Shown here: positions 1 through 12,951 of the stretch, piece by piece | Layout of the letters: each line of letters starts with the position of its first letter | Numbering within the stretch: position 1 is the stretch's first letter | Origin: Trogon surrucura | Taxonomy: Eukaryota > Chordata > Aves > Trogoniformes > Trogonidae | Length of the DNA stretch: 64,000 nucleotides | NCBI GenBank assembly: GCA_020746105.1 | Contig: CM036617.1 | Span: forward strand, 149,424,578-149,488,577 | Direction of reading: 5' to 3' | Translations under genes and position numbers: made by a program | Notes under the pieces: model-generated | Seen by the model: only the letters and a program-made list of their open reading frames with translations | Databases searched by the model: none | Told to the model about the DNA's origin: nothing

Positions 1-1417
1 CATACACATCCTCTTTTTCAGCCTAAACACTCCCTTTCTGATGAGAGTCATTTAAGATGAATAAAATTTGCAGGAGTGCTTCGTTGCCTTGGGCACTGCT
101 TACTCTGCAGTCACTGCAGCCTACTGTAGGCAAGATCCAAACTATCCCCATAAATAACAAGCTCATGTCTTGGTAACTACCCAGCCAAAGTGCTGTGGGG
201 ACTTCAGTGCCAGGTTACATCTCCCACCTGCACAGCTGAGCCACCCTGCAGTGGTCAAGTTACGTGATGCTGCAGCTGGTTTCTAAGGCAGCCCCTGGAA
301 GAAGACAGCACAGCTAGAGAACCTCTACCAGAAAATCACATCCCTCCCAAACCTTTGCGTCTGTGGTAGTCAGAGGCATGACACACTGAAACCAGTCTTA
401 TTTCAGGGTAGTAGTATCCCAAGTTTAACATCAGATGAGCCATGCAGAAGCTTGAGAGCCATATGCCTAGATACTCCCCTTATGATCTTACCAAAATGCA
501 GGAACTCCTAACCTCTTGATTAGTCTAGTCCTAAAATCACATATTCAGAGCAAACTCCATGATCTAGGTGCTTAGGTTTCCTGGCAGGGCTGGTTGGACT
601 CTCCAGTGTTGCATCTTCCCTTTATCTACTATTGTTTGCTGATATGAATTGCTAAGCGTGCCAAGGGCACCAAAGTAGGACTTTGGAGAATAGGTTCACT
701 GTCATGTTCACAGCTAGTGCCACCTGCATATGCCACTGCTTGGCTTCCAAGTGAAAGGCTACATACGCCACAGCTACACATATACAGCCTTCTCTTACCT
801 TGGTCCATGAAAGATGTGTTTTGTCTTTTGTTTGACAAAGTCATTTGGGCTTAAGCGTTCCCATGTTCCAGACATGCCAGGGAACAAGGGTCTGTGTTTC
901 CATACTTTGAAAATTCCACCTGCTGAAATTACAGTTTCTGTGATTCTTGTTTAAATTACCAGACTGGGACTTGCAGATCAGTGACAGTCTTTCTCTTCAC
1001 TGGAAAAAGGCTTTGGATGTTACTGTGTTCAGCAAGATTATAGCCATTTTTTAGAGCAGCTTACAATTTTAAATAGACAGAAACTCCCCTAGAGGCACCA
1101 TCATCGTTGTCATTCCCATCAGATGTTAAGGCAGGTGTCCAGAATCACAGTTTCAAGGTAAACTGGCACCAGTAATTCATGATTCATCACACAGCAAATT
1201 CTGTCATTTCTCCTAAGAAGGGTAAAGAAACACATCTATGAAAAAGAAATCAGGAAATCCTAAACTGACACTGTATTTAATTTTATTTTAGTTACACTGT
1301 CACAAAATTTCCTCATTTCTAAGTGTTACATGTCTTCAACTCTCACTAATTTTATTGGAAAGAACAAGACATTGACCTTTATATATGAACATGAAAGTCT
1401 GATCAAATTAAATCTCC
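1..1417. other. Unique noncoding DNA, no gene seen
   Basis: The stretch has mixed composition and no repeat family I recognise. The only open frame of note is a minus-strand 71-codon frame at 629-844; it has no domain, signal peptide or splice context and looks random. Nothing resembling an exon, RNA gene or promoter was seen. Confidence 0.6.
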
Positions 1418-1553
1418 ATACCTGGAAACACTCAAAAGCTGTCTAGACATAGTCTTAGACAGCCTGCTGTAGGTGGCCCTGCTTGAGCAGGGAGGTTGGA
1501 TGAAATTATCTCAAAAGGTCCCTTCCAACCTTGTCTATTCTGTGATTCTGTGA
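1418..1553 (+). mobile_element. CR1 LINE 3' end, short 5'-truncated fragment
   Basis: The sequence carries the CR1 tail in order: a diverged stretch matching the end of ORF2 (about 1418-1470), a 'ctgctgtaggtggccctg' block, 'cttgagcagggaggttgga', 'aaaaggtcccttccaacc', and a terminal 'attctgtgattctgtga' repeat. CR1 is the dominant avian non-LTR retrotransposon. It inserts by target-primed reverse transcription, and most copies are 5'-truncated, as here. The ORF2 part carries many substitutions, so the copy looks old. The 5' boundary is uncertain by about 40 bases; the block from 1456 onward is secure. Confidence 0.9.
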
Positions 1554-3545
1554 AGTCTAGAGGTAACGCTGGATTTCAGAACGAGAAGCTAATTTACTGG
1601 ATTTAATGCGAAATCTCTAAAATGCAATGTTAGGAGACTTTCCTTATATACTTATCCTGTTACTGAAGTGACTGACAGTATTCACAGGAATATTACTTCT
1701 TTATTATATTACAGTTTATAAAGATTCACCATGTCACTGTTCCACTATAGAATTCTGAGAGTCATATTCTTGTTTTCATCTCAACTTTACTGTCTTGGAA
1801 AACAGCATTTAATCTTGGCAGAAGAAAAAGAATGATGTATAAGCATTTTCAATTGAAGCGTGTGTTCTGTAGGATAACCACAGAGGGAATTTAATCTCCT
1901 GAAGTTTAACTTTCTAAAGCCTATTGCAAGTACAACATGGATAAGGGACTTGTCATTCTATTAATGAAGAGTGACCAGTTGTCACCCCCACATGGGAAAA
2001 AAAGAGATTGTGACACATTAGCAATGAAGGACCATGAGACAAACCAAATGTAAATACCGATGGTTTAAAGAGATAATTAAAGCTCTTGAGACTGCAATTA
2101 TGACAAGGCAGCATGACAAGGCACATGTATGTCGACAGAATATATTTATATTGACAGAATCTGTCCGAGAAATCCTCTTTGTACAATATATCTGTCTGTC
2201 ACATCTTTGGACTGCACATGCATTTATTGACTTTGTGTTACTGTAGATCTTGAAAATTGTTCCTGTGCCTTATTACTCAATGACACTTTGTTAAATATAT
2301 TGTGTTTTCAAACACCAGGCTTCCTGAAGCCATTTTTCCAAAAGTGTGAATACGGTGTGTACTGTAAGTGACATTTCCATTACATTACATACATTATATA
2401 TACGTTATTGTTGATCACAGATCCCTAATTAATATAAGCAAATATGTATGCACAGTAAGGATATTTGGACACTATATGTCCTAAGAATATAGGGGATTGT
2501 CACAATCTGATCTGATCTTTGGACGCGTGATTCACTTTCTAAGGAACTTACAAATACACAAGTTAAAGCTAAATTTAAAGTCATTTTAGCTTAGAAACTT
2601 AGAGTCTGCACCTTTCCTCTCCCTGACAGGACAGATGTGACTTCTTTCTCTTGCTCAAGCCTCCCTCTCTCCCTCAGCAAAGAGGGACTCTGGTTGCAAC
2701 AGAAGCAGAGTAACGTGATGTAATCTCCACCTCTCCACTACAAGATCAGAGGCAGTGGCATCTGGCTGCTATTCAAGGACTTGCTGTTCAAGTGCTTCAA
2801 ACTTGTCAATTCCTTATGTAATAAACACAGAAATGAATTAGAAATAGTTTCAATAATTTCTTCTGATGAAATACAGTACTGTTTTTTTTATTAATTTTAT
2901 TACTTTTAATATTTTATTTCATTTTACCAGCAAGAAGCACACATTCTGTTTTATCCACCTAAACAAACGAAGAAAAACCCTACCTTTCATTATGACTCTG
3001 GTGTTCCAATCCTTTTAGAAAAATAACCTGATTAGATCTATAACTGAGTTTATACTGAGTTTGACTCAACTTTATAACTCAGTTGCCAGGAAGAACAGAC
3101 AAAGAATGTCTCCTCAAAAATATGCTTAAGTATTTCCCTCTATACAACCCAATCTCCAGAAATCCAATGACTGAATTAAGAAGAACATCATCTCTCATTT
3201 AGTGAGTAATGCATTTTGAATACTTGTGGCTTGATGAAAAGAGCTAAAAATGTGACTTACTGTTTCAGGAGAAAAATAGCAGACAGAAGGTCCCAACATA
3301 AGTTATATCTTCTTCGTTTCAAAGAAAACTTCTGTATTTTAGGTGGCTTGGCTTATTGACTTTGAAAGGTCAGATAGAATCAGATTTTACGATAAATCTG
3401 AAGGTCTGCTACAAATGGCTAATTTTCTACCTTTCATTATTGTATTAGCTCCCCGTTTACTGACGTTTGGGTGGCCATTTTGGGAATAATATTCTAATAT
3501 ACTGCTTCTCCTTGAATTATGGCTGTAGAAATCCCCTAACAGCCT

Positions 3546-3588
3546 GTTTTTCTTTTCTTTTTCTTTTTTTTTTTTTTTTTTTTTTTTC
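3546..3588. repeat. Pyrimidine/T-rich low-complexity tract
   Basis: An almost pure T tract with a few C bases that ends in 24 consecutive T (3564-3587). Its complement produces a lysine-rich run in a minus-strand 77-codon frame (3387-3620), which is therefore an artefact. It could be an old poly(A) tail in reverse orientation, but no retroposed body was recognised beside it. Confidence 0.9.
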
Positions 3589-4151
3589 CAGACAGAAGGT
3601 GCAGATTTAATCCTGGTCATAGCTGTGTAAGAAATCAGCTTTTCTATGAGTGAGGTGAACTTGGGGAAGAGTTTCTCTTGGCTCTTGAAAATTCACAGCC
3701 AAAAATCACAATTCCTGAAAATATTTATCTTCTAAACATATAACCAGAGAGCAGGAAAATGGGATAGAGAAAAACAAGAAAGAGAATACTGGTAAAATGC
3801 ACAAAAATACAAGTGCAAGGGAACATTGGAAAATTGTGTTAGATGTAGACAGGGGAATGGAAAGGAGGTTCAAGCAACAATGTGAACCTGGAGGACAGAA
3901 GGTAGAGGGAAAACTAAGACACACTACCCAGCTGCTTTGCATTGCTCTGCCAATGAAAAGCATCTGTAAATGCAGCTTAACTGGCCAATTCACTCTGGCT
4001 CCCTCCCAGTGCTCCAGATTGACATAAGGCTGCTAAGGTGCATGTTCAAATACGTCCATAAATAATTAAGTGATTAACACAAAGAAAACCCAAGTTTGAC
4101 GCTTCCTTTTTGTCTCAATGTGAGATAGCACAGGGCAAAATATTCTTAAAG

Positions 4152-4180
4152 TTTCCTGTGGAGATCTCACCCACAGGAAA
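4152..4180. other. Perfect 10-bp inverted repeat (hairpin-capable)
   Basis: The arm TTTCCTGTGG (4152-4161) is the exact reverse complement of CCACAGGAAA (4171-4180), with a 9-base spacer. As RNA it would fold to a short stem-loop. The stem is too short for a microRNA precursor, and no tract of T follows that would suggest a Pol III terminator. A 10-bp match at this spacing can arise by chance in 64 kb. Confidence 0.6.
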
Positions 4181-7100
4181 AACAAAAAGTACTAAAAAAT
4201 AAAACACAAGCATGGATTCTGTCCTGTAGTGATACAAATAGAGAGCAACCGATATTTTTTTTAAAAAAAATCATTACCTTATGATAGCAAGCAAATTCCG
4301 TGAAATCCAGAACTGCAGGTGAGGGGATGGATTACTGTTTTCTCACAGCACAGCCTTGGAGAGAAAAACAAACAAACGTGATTTTCACCCCCTTTTCTTT
4401 AGCTGTTAACTCCAGAAACTCTTACATCTGAGAGCCATGGTTCTTACTAAATCCTGCATCTTTGCTTGAAGTTTACATGCTATTGGAAAAAGTCTCTTTC
4501 CTCGTGGAAACATAAATAGTAATATGAAATTGAAATTGAAAAACGCTCTGAGGTACAGTTCATACCGACAACTACAGTTTAATAATTCTCAAGACACTCC
4601 ACAAAACCTCCTCCAGTGCTCCACCTCCTTGCCTTTGAAGTTCTAGGAAAAACAAAATAGTATAGACTCACTAATCGCTCAGGTTTAAAGAGCTAGCTTT
4701 GCTAAATGCAATAGTCAGATCTGCTGTATGAAAGGTGATATTCCAAAGTCTCTTTTCCAACTCACTCATTACACATCTCACTGACAATAAGATACGGTGA
4801 TCTGAAGTCTTCGAAGAGAACTACTGAAATACATTTCTAGATTCATTCAATCCTCTTCATTCAGGAGCACAAGCCTAAAACGAGACAATTAGGTAAGGTT
4901 AAAATAAAATCTTCAGCTATTGAGCTGTACCTTTAACTAATTTGGTACTGTGACCTGACTATAATTTGCATTTTGAATTTACCAATTCTTCTCTATGTTT
5001 TTTAAATGTCAATTCTTCTCTGTTTGCTGTAAGCTCCAAATGGAATATTGTCTGATATTGTCAACTGTAGAAACTCATAGCTTTTCAGATCATTGTGCTG
5101 TAGGAAATCAGTAAGAGAAAAATTAAGGAAGAACTTACAAAAAACCTCTCCTGTACCAATTGATTAATTTTCAATACAGACGTGATTTACCTAACCAATC
5201 TACATCCAAAATTTGTAGCTTTCTGGGAGATCTGACTTAAGTAAAATATTATGATAACAAACACATTCAAAAAGTATATTCTGCAATTCTCTTTAAAGAT
5301 TTCTTCTAATCATAAAATTCTTTTTTTTCTAAATACAAAACCACTTTTTCCAGAAAGTATTATTTTATGGGAAATAATTTACCTGAAAAAAGAAAGAAAT
5401 CTAAACCTTTTTTTTATAAATAATGAAAGCTTAAAAATATTTTTTTGTATTTTTATGCCACTTCTTATAAAAGATAAATCCTCAGGTACAGTTCTCAAGT
5501 CTTCCTGCTGTCTAAGAACTCTAAGTGATCCACTGGAAATGTTGATATCTGCCTCCCTGGGCCAAATTTCAGATCTGAAATTTCAGTTTAAATCAAAAGC
5601 TGTCCTTTACTTCCACTCATAATTATGCACTGTATCTGGTAAAAGTCTAAAAACGTGGGAATAAAGCTTAACAATTTGCATTTGGAATTCTATACTGACA
5701 CGTTTTTTTCCTTCTCCCTCACTTGTATTGCAAATATATTTGTAATTTTAAAAGTTGACAGCATTTTTGCAAACTCAGACAGATATCTGAAAATCTAGGG
5801 CTACTTTTTTCTGCCACATGCCTCTTCACGGTGGTCCTAGCATTTGCTTTTTAACTGTTTGTTAGTATAGAAAGAGATTTTTGAAGTATGGGTCAGTATA
5901 TTATGTAAATAGAGTATGAACCAAAACACTTGCGTAAAACAAATACATCTCTGTTTTGAAAAGTATCATTGGAAATAATTTGAAGTAGCATCAGATATTT
6001 TCAGAGCTCTCTCACAACATCTGTCCCTGGAAACATTTACTCTACACTACAGTCTGGAAAATACAAAGCACAGATTGGGTCAACAGCAGACAATCTGGAT
6101 GAACAACATGTTTGGTTTTATTGTTTGACTGGTCTTTTGCAAAGGTACTTGTGCAATATCTTCATGCTTTCAAATAAACTGAAAATACAGCAAGAGTATA
6201 TATAGCTGAATCACTAGATCCAGTTGCAAGAAAAACACTGTGGAAGGTTCAACATATCTTCTAAGACAGGAACAAATTCCAGTGTTTACCAGCCACCTTT
6301 ATCCAGTGCGAAGAAGTGCTTCTCAGAAGTGTTAATTTTTGACTATAAATATATTATAAATCTAAACAATTCTTTCTTATGTCTGAAGTTGCTCTCAGTC
6401 CTTGCATGCACGAGCAAGATTTGAGGGAAATCTGAATACCGGATATCATGAATTTTCCGCTGTTCTTTTTAAAAATCGCATTATCTTTACAACCAATAAG
6501 GTATAAAAAGGGTTGATATGCTCAACATATTGTGGCCAAGACGAAAATTAGCATTTCAAATGGCTGGAGCTATTGTACTCTTAAGTGTGCCTATTTAACC
6601 CATCATTCAAGCAAGGGAAATAAAACAGATGAAGGGCTTCAGCAATTTTTTCGACGGAATCAATTCCAAAGATGATGTCTGCTGTAACTAAGATCTGGAT
6701 GTCCCTTTAGCCAGGGTAGTAACCGTGCTTTGGGAAGCCACAATGCCATCCTTGGCTGTGGACATGAGATAAGGATGCTGACTAATAAGAACAATTTTAG
6801 GACAAGCAGAAATGAGATTACTTTAAGAAGACCCTAGGTATGCCAAAACCTAGGCTGACTTTTTTTGTTTTGAGCTGTCAGAGCTCGGAAGGCTTAAGCA
6901 TGTGTATCACGCCATTTTAAAAGAAGGTTGCAGAACAACATTTTCAAGGACAAAGTGTCAGTGAAATGACACGAGGGTTGGACTTGCAGAAAGACCCCAA
7001 AGAACTAAACCTATTAAAAAACTGGCACGTTACAAATTTGCGCTCTGTTCAGCAATTTGGCAGAATCCATTTATAACAGATTTCATGTTGGGGATCGAGT

Positions 7101-10100
7101 CCAAAAATGACTCCTCCCCTAATTATGAACTGAATCCCCCTCCTCGTTTTGCTTTTTTTTAATGCAAAAAATAAGTGTAATAACACAACATGAAATAAAA
7201 GGCAAATAAAAAGAAAGAGTTTTTAAAGAAACTCAAGGAAAAATGAAGGGCAGGTGTATGAGTCTCCCCATCAGGATACATTACCAACTGGAAAATTTGG
7301 AGAGAAGCAGGAACAAGGGATTTGAGGCACTGAGCTGGTGGAATCTGGGTATGTCATAAAGGTTAAGCACAGTCTCCGAAGGGAAGCCAGGCATCCCACG
7401 CAAGAGTAGCCCCGCAGGTTGACGGCCAACTAGCATTGGCATTGGTGCTGTGGCAGATGCTCATTTAAACTTCCACCCTAAAACTTACTGGAAGAAAAGT
7501 TACAGCAGTAGGTGGAGGAAGATGGGAAGAGTGAAATGGAAGAAAAAAATTAGTAAAAGGACTGGAGACTGAGATAAACTGGCTATCATACAAATGCATT
7601 TGAATTGTCAATGTGTAGCTAATGGTTCTTGGTCCCAACTGTCCCTTTGGCTGCCATCATTTTTATCTTTGGGTCATTATAGCATAATATGTCTGACAGT
7701 TACCAACTTTCCCTGTAGTTCTTTCACAGCAAATTGAATTACAGTTTTGCGACTATGGTTATACCTTAACTGAATTGTTATTCTATTACACTGGAAAGTG
7801 GGGGAAAAAAAGTATTTGATAGGGTGCATTCCATGTCACTTCATCCTGAAAATAGTTTACTTGGAAAAGCTCTATCCAAAGCCTAGTCATGAAACTGACT
7901 GACTTTGTGCAACTAAAGGTTCTTGATTGCCATGCCAAAAGTGAATTTGATTTTTACATATACCTGTGTCATTATAGTTTGATGTGAGATTTGAAACTAA
8001 GTGCACTGACTTTGGAGGGTTCCTTAATGCAGACAAATTGCAGTAGCAACTTAGGCTGAGCTGCAAAAGAGTGACTCAAATGATCAGCACAATTTTCAAT
8101 ATGGTCTATGCAAAGCGGGAACTCTAGTGCAGGATTTTTCAGACATTTTCTATTGAAATTTTCTGCCTGAATTTCCCCCACATGAAATTACACTTTAACT
8201 TACACTAGACTTTATTTCCGAAAAGCATATTCTTTGTATTTACTTCATTTTGTCACTTATTTCATATTGAATATCAGATGCAGACACTGAAATCTAGCAA
8301 GAAATGAGGGTATGAGTAGCCCTGTAACTAGGAATCCTTGGGGTAGCAACATAGCATTCTCACATTGAAAGATATATTAGAATATAAGTGATGATGCAGA
8401 ATATATAACCATACTGGAATAATATAGTAATATTAGACCATAGATATGAGTTGTAAAACATTGCATATAAATAAGTATGCATATTGCAAACATATATAAC
8501 TAAAAATTAAAATGTATCCATAGAGAAATTTTCTGTAGTTACTATTCAGACAGAACTCCTTTGGTTGCATTTTCAACAGGCGTTTATCTGTGATGGGCTT
8601 TTCTAAGATCTAATGTATAACATGGTAATGCTTTTTTTTTTTTTTTAACTGAATCGGAAAGTACTACGACATGCGGTAGTCTATTGCTAACCTCTCCAAC
8701 TGTTAGTTTAGACATAGTAGTAGCTTACAGAATTCCTACCTTCCTGTTCATTTTCATGTGATACAAATAGAAATATTTGAGGCCTGAATTACAGGTTTGA
8801 AAAATCATACCACATGTGTAAATTTTCTATTTATTCCAGACCATTTCAGTGATCCAGTTAACTGTGAAGCATCACAAATATTTGTGCCAGAAAAAAAGAA
8901 AAAACTAACTAAGTGGGAAGTGAAGGTCTAGATTAAGATCTGCCGTCAGCAGTGATTGCTGCTGAGGAAAAGGCAGATGCAGGCAGATATCAGGCCTCTT
9001 GCTCAACATCCATCCCACAGTGAGGCTGGAGGTAGAAAAACTCTGGTACTTCTTGGCTGGTTTAGGAAGCCTGCAATGGTATAGAGGTGAGTTAATCAAA
9101 ATTATTTCTGGCCACATCAGTGGAATACTAGTTCCCTGGTACTGTGATGCCAATTAACTATGGCTGTCATTCACTATTGGTCATTTTAGTATGAAATTCC
9201 CAGCTACTTGGGAGCACACACTGCTGGGTTTAGGTAAGGTATTCACTGTCATTCCCACTGCTCTACGTGACCTTAGATTAACTAGTTAGTTTACAGGGTC
9301 AAACATCTTCGTGGAATGAAAGGTTTGTGATAGGTTCATAATGCAAATGAAAAAGCTGTTGGTTTCTGAAGCCAAGAGTTAACAAGTGCTACCAGCGACT
9401 GAGTCAGGTTTGTTGTAATCTTTACTTTGAAGACAGACTGGACCTCTCAAAGGTTAATGAACCACTTGTGGTAGAGCTTTCCTTCAGACTTTAGCTCTGT
9501 TTTATTCCTGATAGAACCATTAACTTCTACACTAACCTTTCTACTTGTTACTATTACACACATTCTGCCCACTAAAGCTTTCTATTGATTTTTGCCAGTG
9601 AGCTTTTATAAAATGTAGGTTTAAAGACATGGGGTTTGTGGTTCTGCTAACATTGGGTGGTATACAGAAAGACAATGATTAATTTTTAGGTTTTAATTTA
9701 TGCTAGATATATTTTACAGTCACTTTGGCAATACCATCGTCCTTGGGTTTTATTTCCTGAAACATTTGCTGTAATTATTCCAGATATCTTTTTAATTGCT
9801 GTAGTTTCCTGTTAAGAAAGTAAAAATTAGAAGATATGATGAATAGTGTTAGCAAAATACATTGAGATACTGTAAATTCTTCCAAACCTTCCAAATTTAG
9901 GAACTGATCTATGAAGAATAGTGTCATTGAGGCAGAGGACCAACAGGTCTTGCCATCTGAAATCTAGCCACATGTTAAAAAATCGTGTATTCTCCTTTTA
10001 ACATTTTAATCTCCTAGCTCCTCACTTTGCTTAGGAGGTTTTCACATCAAGATTCCAAAGACACATAATTTTTTTCTTTAGTAAGATGATTTGTGATGAA

Positions 10101-11735
10101 TAATTACAAAAATATTTTACGACCAATATTAGTTTTTAGGAGTTTAAAATTATTATTATTTTATTGTATTTTTCTATTTTTATTTTCAAGATTTTTAAAT
10201 ATAATCTATATACCTGGTCATCCTCCTCAATTCTTTCAGTCAGTGGTTTACTTCTATTACATTTCTACTTGAAACACTGAAGCACTGCAGTCAAAAATAT
10301 TTGCTGAATAAAATGAGTCAAAGATGACTTTTCTGGTATTGCTTTTTTTCTGGTTGTATTTTCCAAATAGAATATCATGCACTAATCAGTGCCAATTTGT
10401 CATACAAGAAAACAGAAAAATTTCCTCTGCTAGAAAAATAAATCAGTGGATAAAACATTTCTGGGATATTTTGAAGACTATTTTTTTAAGCTCACTGTAG
10501 GCAGCTAGTGAAGGTAGGCTGCAGGTAAAGCATATTAGGCTGGTTGGAACCCTTGTGCTTGGCAAAATTATTTTCAGTTGTTCTCCATGGGGATTTTACA
10601 TCAAGGTAGCTATTTCAACATCATTGTTTTTACAACGTATGGCAATAAAATCTTGAATATTTCCTTGTTTGATAAGGAAAAAAGAACCCCACACATACCC
10701 AGTCCTGGAACCTGGGCATGGTACTATAATGGAGATGCTTGAAAATCACTTTCCATTTAAAAAAAAAAAATTACTGATAAAAGAATCCTTTGCATTATGG
10801 GTCAAACTTCTATCTGTGTATTCAGGCTTGGCTTCCTTGCTTTGATTGCTCTATACATTTCAGAAGTCATTGTGGCTTTGAACAAGAATTATTTTCAATA
10901 AGACATTATTCATGTCTGCCCAAGAATTAGGCTTTGAGAGATTTGTACTAATATTTTCTATTATGTTGGTCAACAGGGTGGCATTCTGTAACTTTCACTT
11001 TGATATTCAGATTCAAATATTCACAACAAAAATATGAATGTCTCATGATTGCAGCTGTGCAAATAGCAAGGGATTACACCAACTTTGAAGTTGGAATCTG
11101 TTCTTACTCTTTTCATTTTTCATTTCCCTTTGAACAGTAATGGCAGAAATTTGGGGAACTTGCTTAAATTAATAGACAATAATGCATATTCACATTTGAA
11201 CTATCTACTGCAGTAAATAGCCCCTATGCAACAGTATATCTATCATAACAACCTTACCCTAAAGTCTCAGGACAGATGCCTGCATTTAATAATTTGAAAT
11301 GGGCAAATAGGTAGCACTACATCAATGCACTTCTAGATTTCTTAATGCAGTCATAGCTACATTCAGCACAGAAACAGTAACTACACAAGGATCTCACTGA
11401 ATTGCATGCATTATTCTGTGGTATCAATGTAGCAAGAGAAAAATAAATGCACACATTTGCTGTAAGCTGCAAAAAAAAATCTAGCATTCAGCAATTTAGG
11501 TCATGATCCCTCAGTCAGAAGGAAATAAGTTTTTAAAAATCTGGTGTTTGTAAGCCATAGTATCAGAGTGGCTGGAAAATTGAGGGAAAAAAAACCCCAA
11601 ACAATTAATGTATATTAATTAAATTACCTGAGTTCTACTTCTGTTTTTCTAAAAAGTCTAGATGTTTTCTTTACTCATTCATTCATTCTGTAACAGTAAT
11701 TGCATCACATCAAGGATTAAATATACAAGAAGAAA

Positions 11736-12951
11736 ATCACAGAATCACACAGAATCACAGAATCTCTTTGGCTGACACAGATTTTCAAGATCATTGGGTC
11801 CAGCCATTAACCTAGCACTGCCAGGTCAACACTAAACCATGTCCCTAAGCACCAGATCAACATGTTGTTTAAATACCTTCAGTGATGTTGAATTCATCAC
11901 TGCCCTGGGCAGTCTATTTTAATGTCCAATGAGCCTTTCAGTGCAGAACTTCTTCCTAATACCCAGCCTAAACCTCTCCTGGCACAACCTGCAGCCATTT
12001 CCTCTAGTCCTATCGCTTGCTACTAGGGAGAAAAGGTTGACCCTCTCCTCCCTCCAACACCCTTTCAGGTAGTCATCGAGAGTGATAAGGTCTGCCCTCA
12101 GCCTCCATTTCTCCAGGCTAAACAATCCCAGTTCCTTCAGCCACTCCTCACAGAACTTGTGTTGCAGATCCTTCACAAGCCTCACTGCCCTCCTCTGGAC
12201 ACGCTCCAGTGCCTAAGTGTCCTTCTTGTCATGAGACCCCCAAAACTGAACGTAATACTCAAGGTGCGGTCTTAACCAGTGCTGAATACAGGGGGAGAAT
12301 CATTCTCCTACTCCTGCTGGCCACACTATTTCTAACACAGTCCAGGATGACATTGGCCTTCTTGGTCACTGCTGGCTCATATTCAGCTGCCCATCAACCA
12401 ACACCCGCAAGTCCTTTTCCAACATGTAGTCTTTTGACAAAGCATCCCCAAGTGTGTAGAGTTCCATGGGGTTGTTATGACCTGAGTCAGGACCCGGCAC
12501 TTTGTCTTGTTGAACCTCATGCAATTGGCCTTGGCTGATTGGTTTCTAGCCTGTCTAGATCCCTCTGTAGAGCCTCCCTACCCTCCAGCAGATCGATACA
12601 CCTGCCTAACTTGGTGTCGTCTGCAAACTTACTAAGGGTGCACTCGATGTCCTCATCCAAATTGTTAATAGAGATATTAAAAAGCACAGGCCCCAGTACT
12701 GAACCCTGGAAGACACCACTTGTGACTGGACCCAGCCAAAGTGTACTCCATTCACTATCACTCTTTGAGCCCGGACTTCCAGACAGCTTTTTATCCAGAG
12801 CGGAGGATACTTACCCAAGCAGTAAGTTTCTGAAGAAGAATGTTGTAGGAAACAGTGTCAAAGGCTTTGCTGAAGTCCAAGCAGACAACATCCATAGCTC
12901 TTCCCATATTCACTAAGCAGGTCATCTCATCATAAAAGGAGATGAGGTTAG
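11736..12951 (-). mobile_element. CR1 LINE, 1.2-kb 5'-truncated copy with RT domain remnants
   Basis: Read on the minus strand, the copy starts around 12951 in the RT domain. It passes motif A (12851-12892), the RT block B region (about 12700-12717), motif C FADD (12616-12627) and the C-terminal region (12185-11919), and ends with repeated 'gattctgtg' units at 11775-11736. This is the order known for CR1 ORF2, a reverse transcriptase that copies its own RNA at nicked DNA. It is the only minus-strand CR1 in the window and the longest. The 3' end differs from the other copies ('tggacccaatgatcttgaaaatctg'), so it belongs to another, probably older, subfamily. It has at least two frameshifts. The plus-strand frames at 12209-12538 and 12539-12916 are antisense shadows. 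Confidence 0.95.
11919..12892 (-). pseudogene. Degenerate CR1 ORF2 (reverse transcriptase) fragment
   Basis: Motif A reads DVVCLDFSKAFDTV at 12892-12851, with the catalytic Asp in [14 protein letters not shown] block follows near 12765. Then come [13 protein letters not shown] (from 12717; the family usually has P-Q-G-S, here F replaces P) and FADDTKLG (from 12627) with both catalytic Asp present. The C-terminal [18 protein letters not shown] segment lies in 12185-11919. Motif A, the RAQRV block, the B-C segment and the C-terminal segment do not share one frame: codon phases computed from these positions show shifts between A and RAQRV, between RAQRV and B, and between C and the C-terminus. 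The gene is therefore dead. The N-terminal endonuclease is absent through 5' truncation. Confidence 0.92.

Larger units (their letters stand above)
1554..11735. other. Long unique AT-rich noncoding stretch, no gene seen
   Basis: About 10 kb without any recognised transposon or gene. Open frames here (for example 5251-5622, 123 codons of Lys/Phe/Leu/Ile-rich product) follow the AT-rich composition and show no domain, repeat or splice pattern, so I treat them as chance. Simple tracts include T24 at 3564-3587 and T15 at 8632-8646. Two sub-blocks, about 6850-7140 and 9240-9480, have less low-complexity sequence and could be conserved noncoding DNA, but this is only an impression of texture. Confidence 0.6.

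Noticed and set aside
5251..5622. 123-codon frame as a gene
   Set aside because: The product is rich in Lys, Phe, Ile and Leu as expected from AT-rich DNA, with no domain.
12209..12916. Two adjacent plus-strand frames of 109 and 125 codons suggesting a gene
   Set aside because: They lie antisense to the minus-strand CR1 ORF2, whose RT motifs are recognisable; they are shadows.
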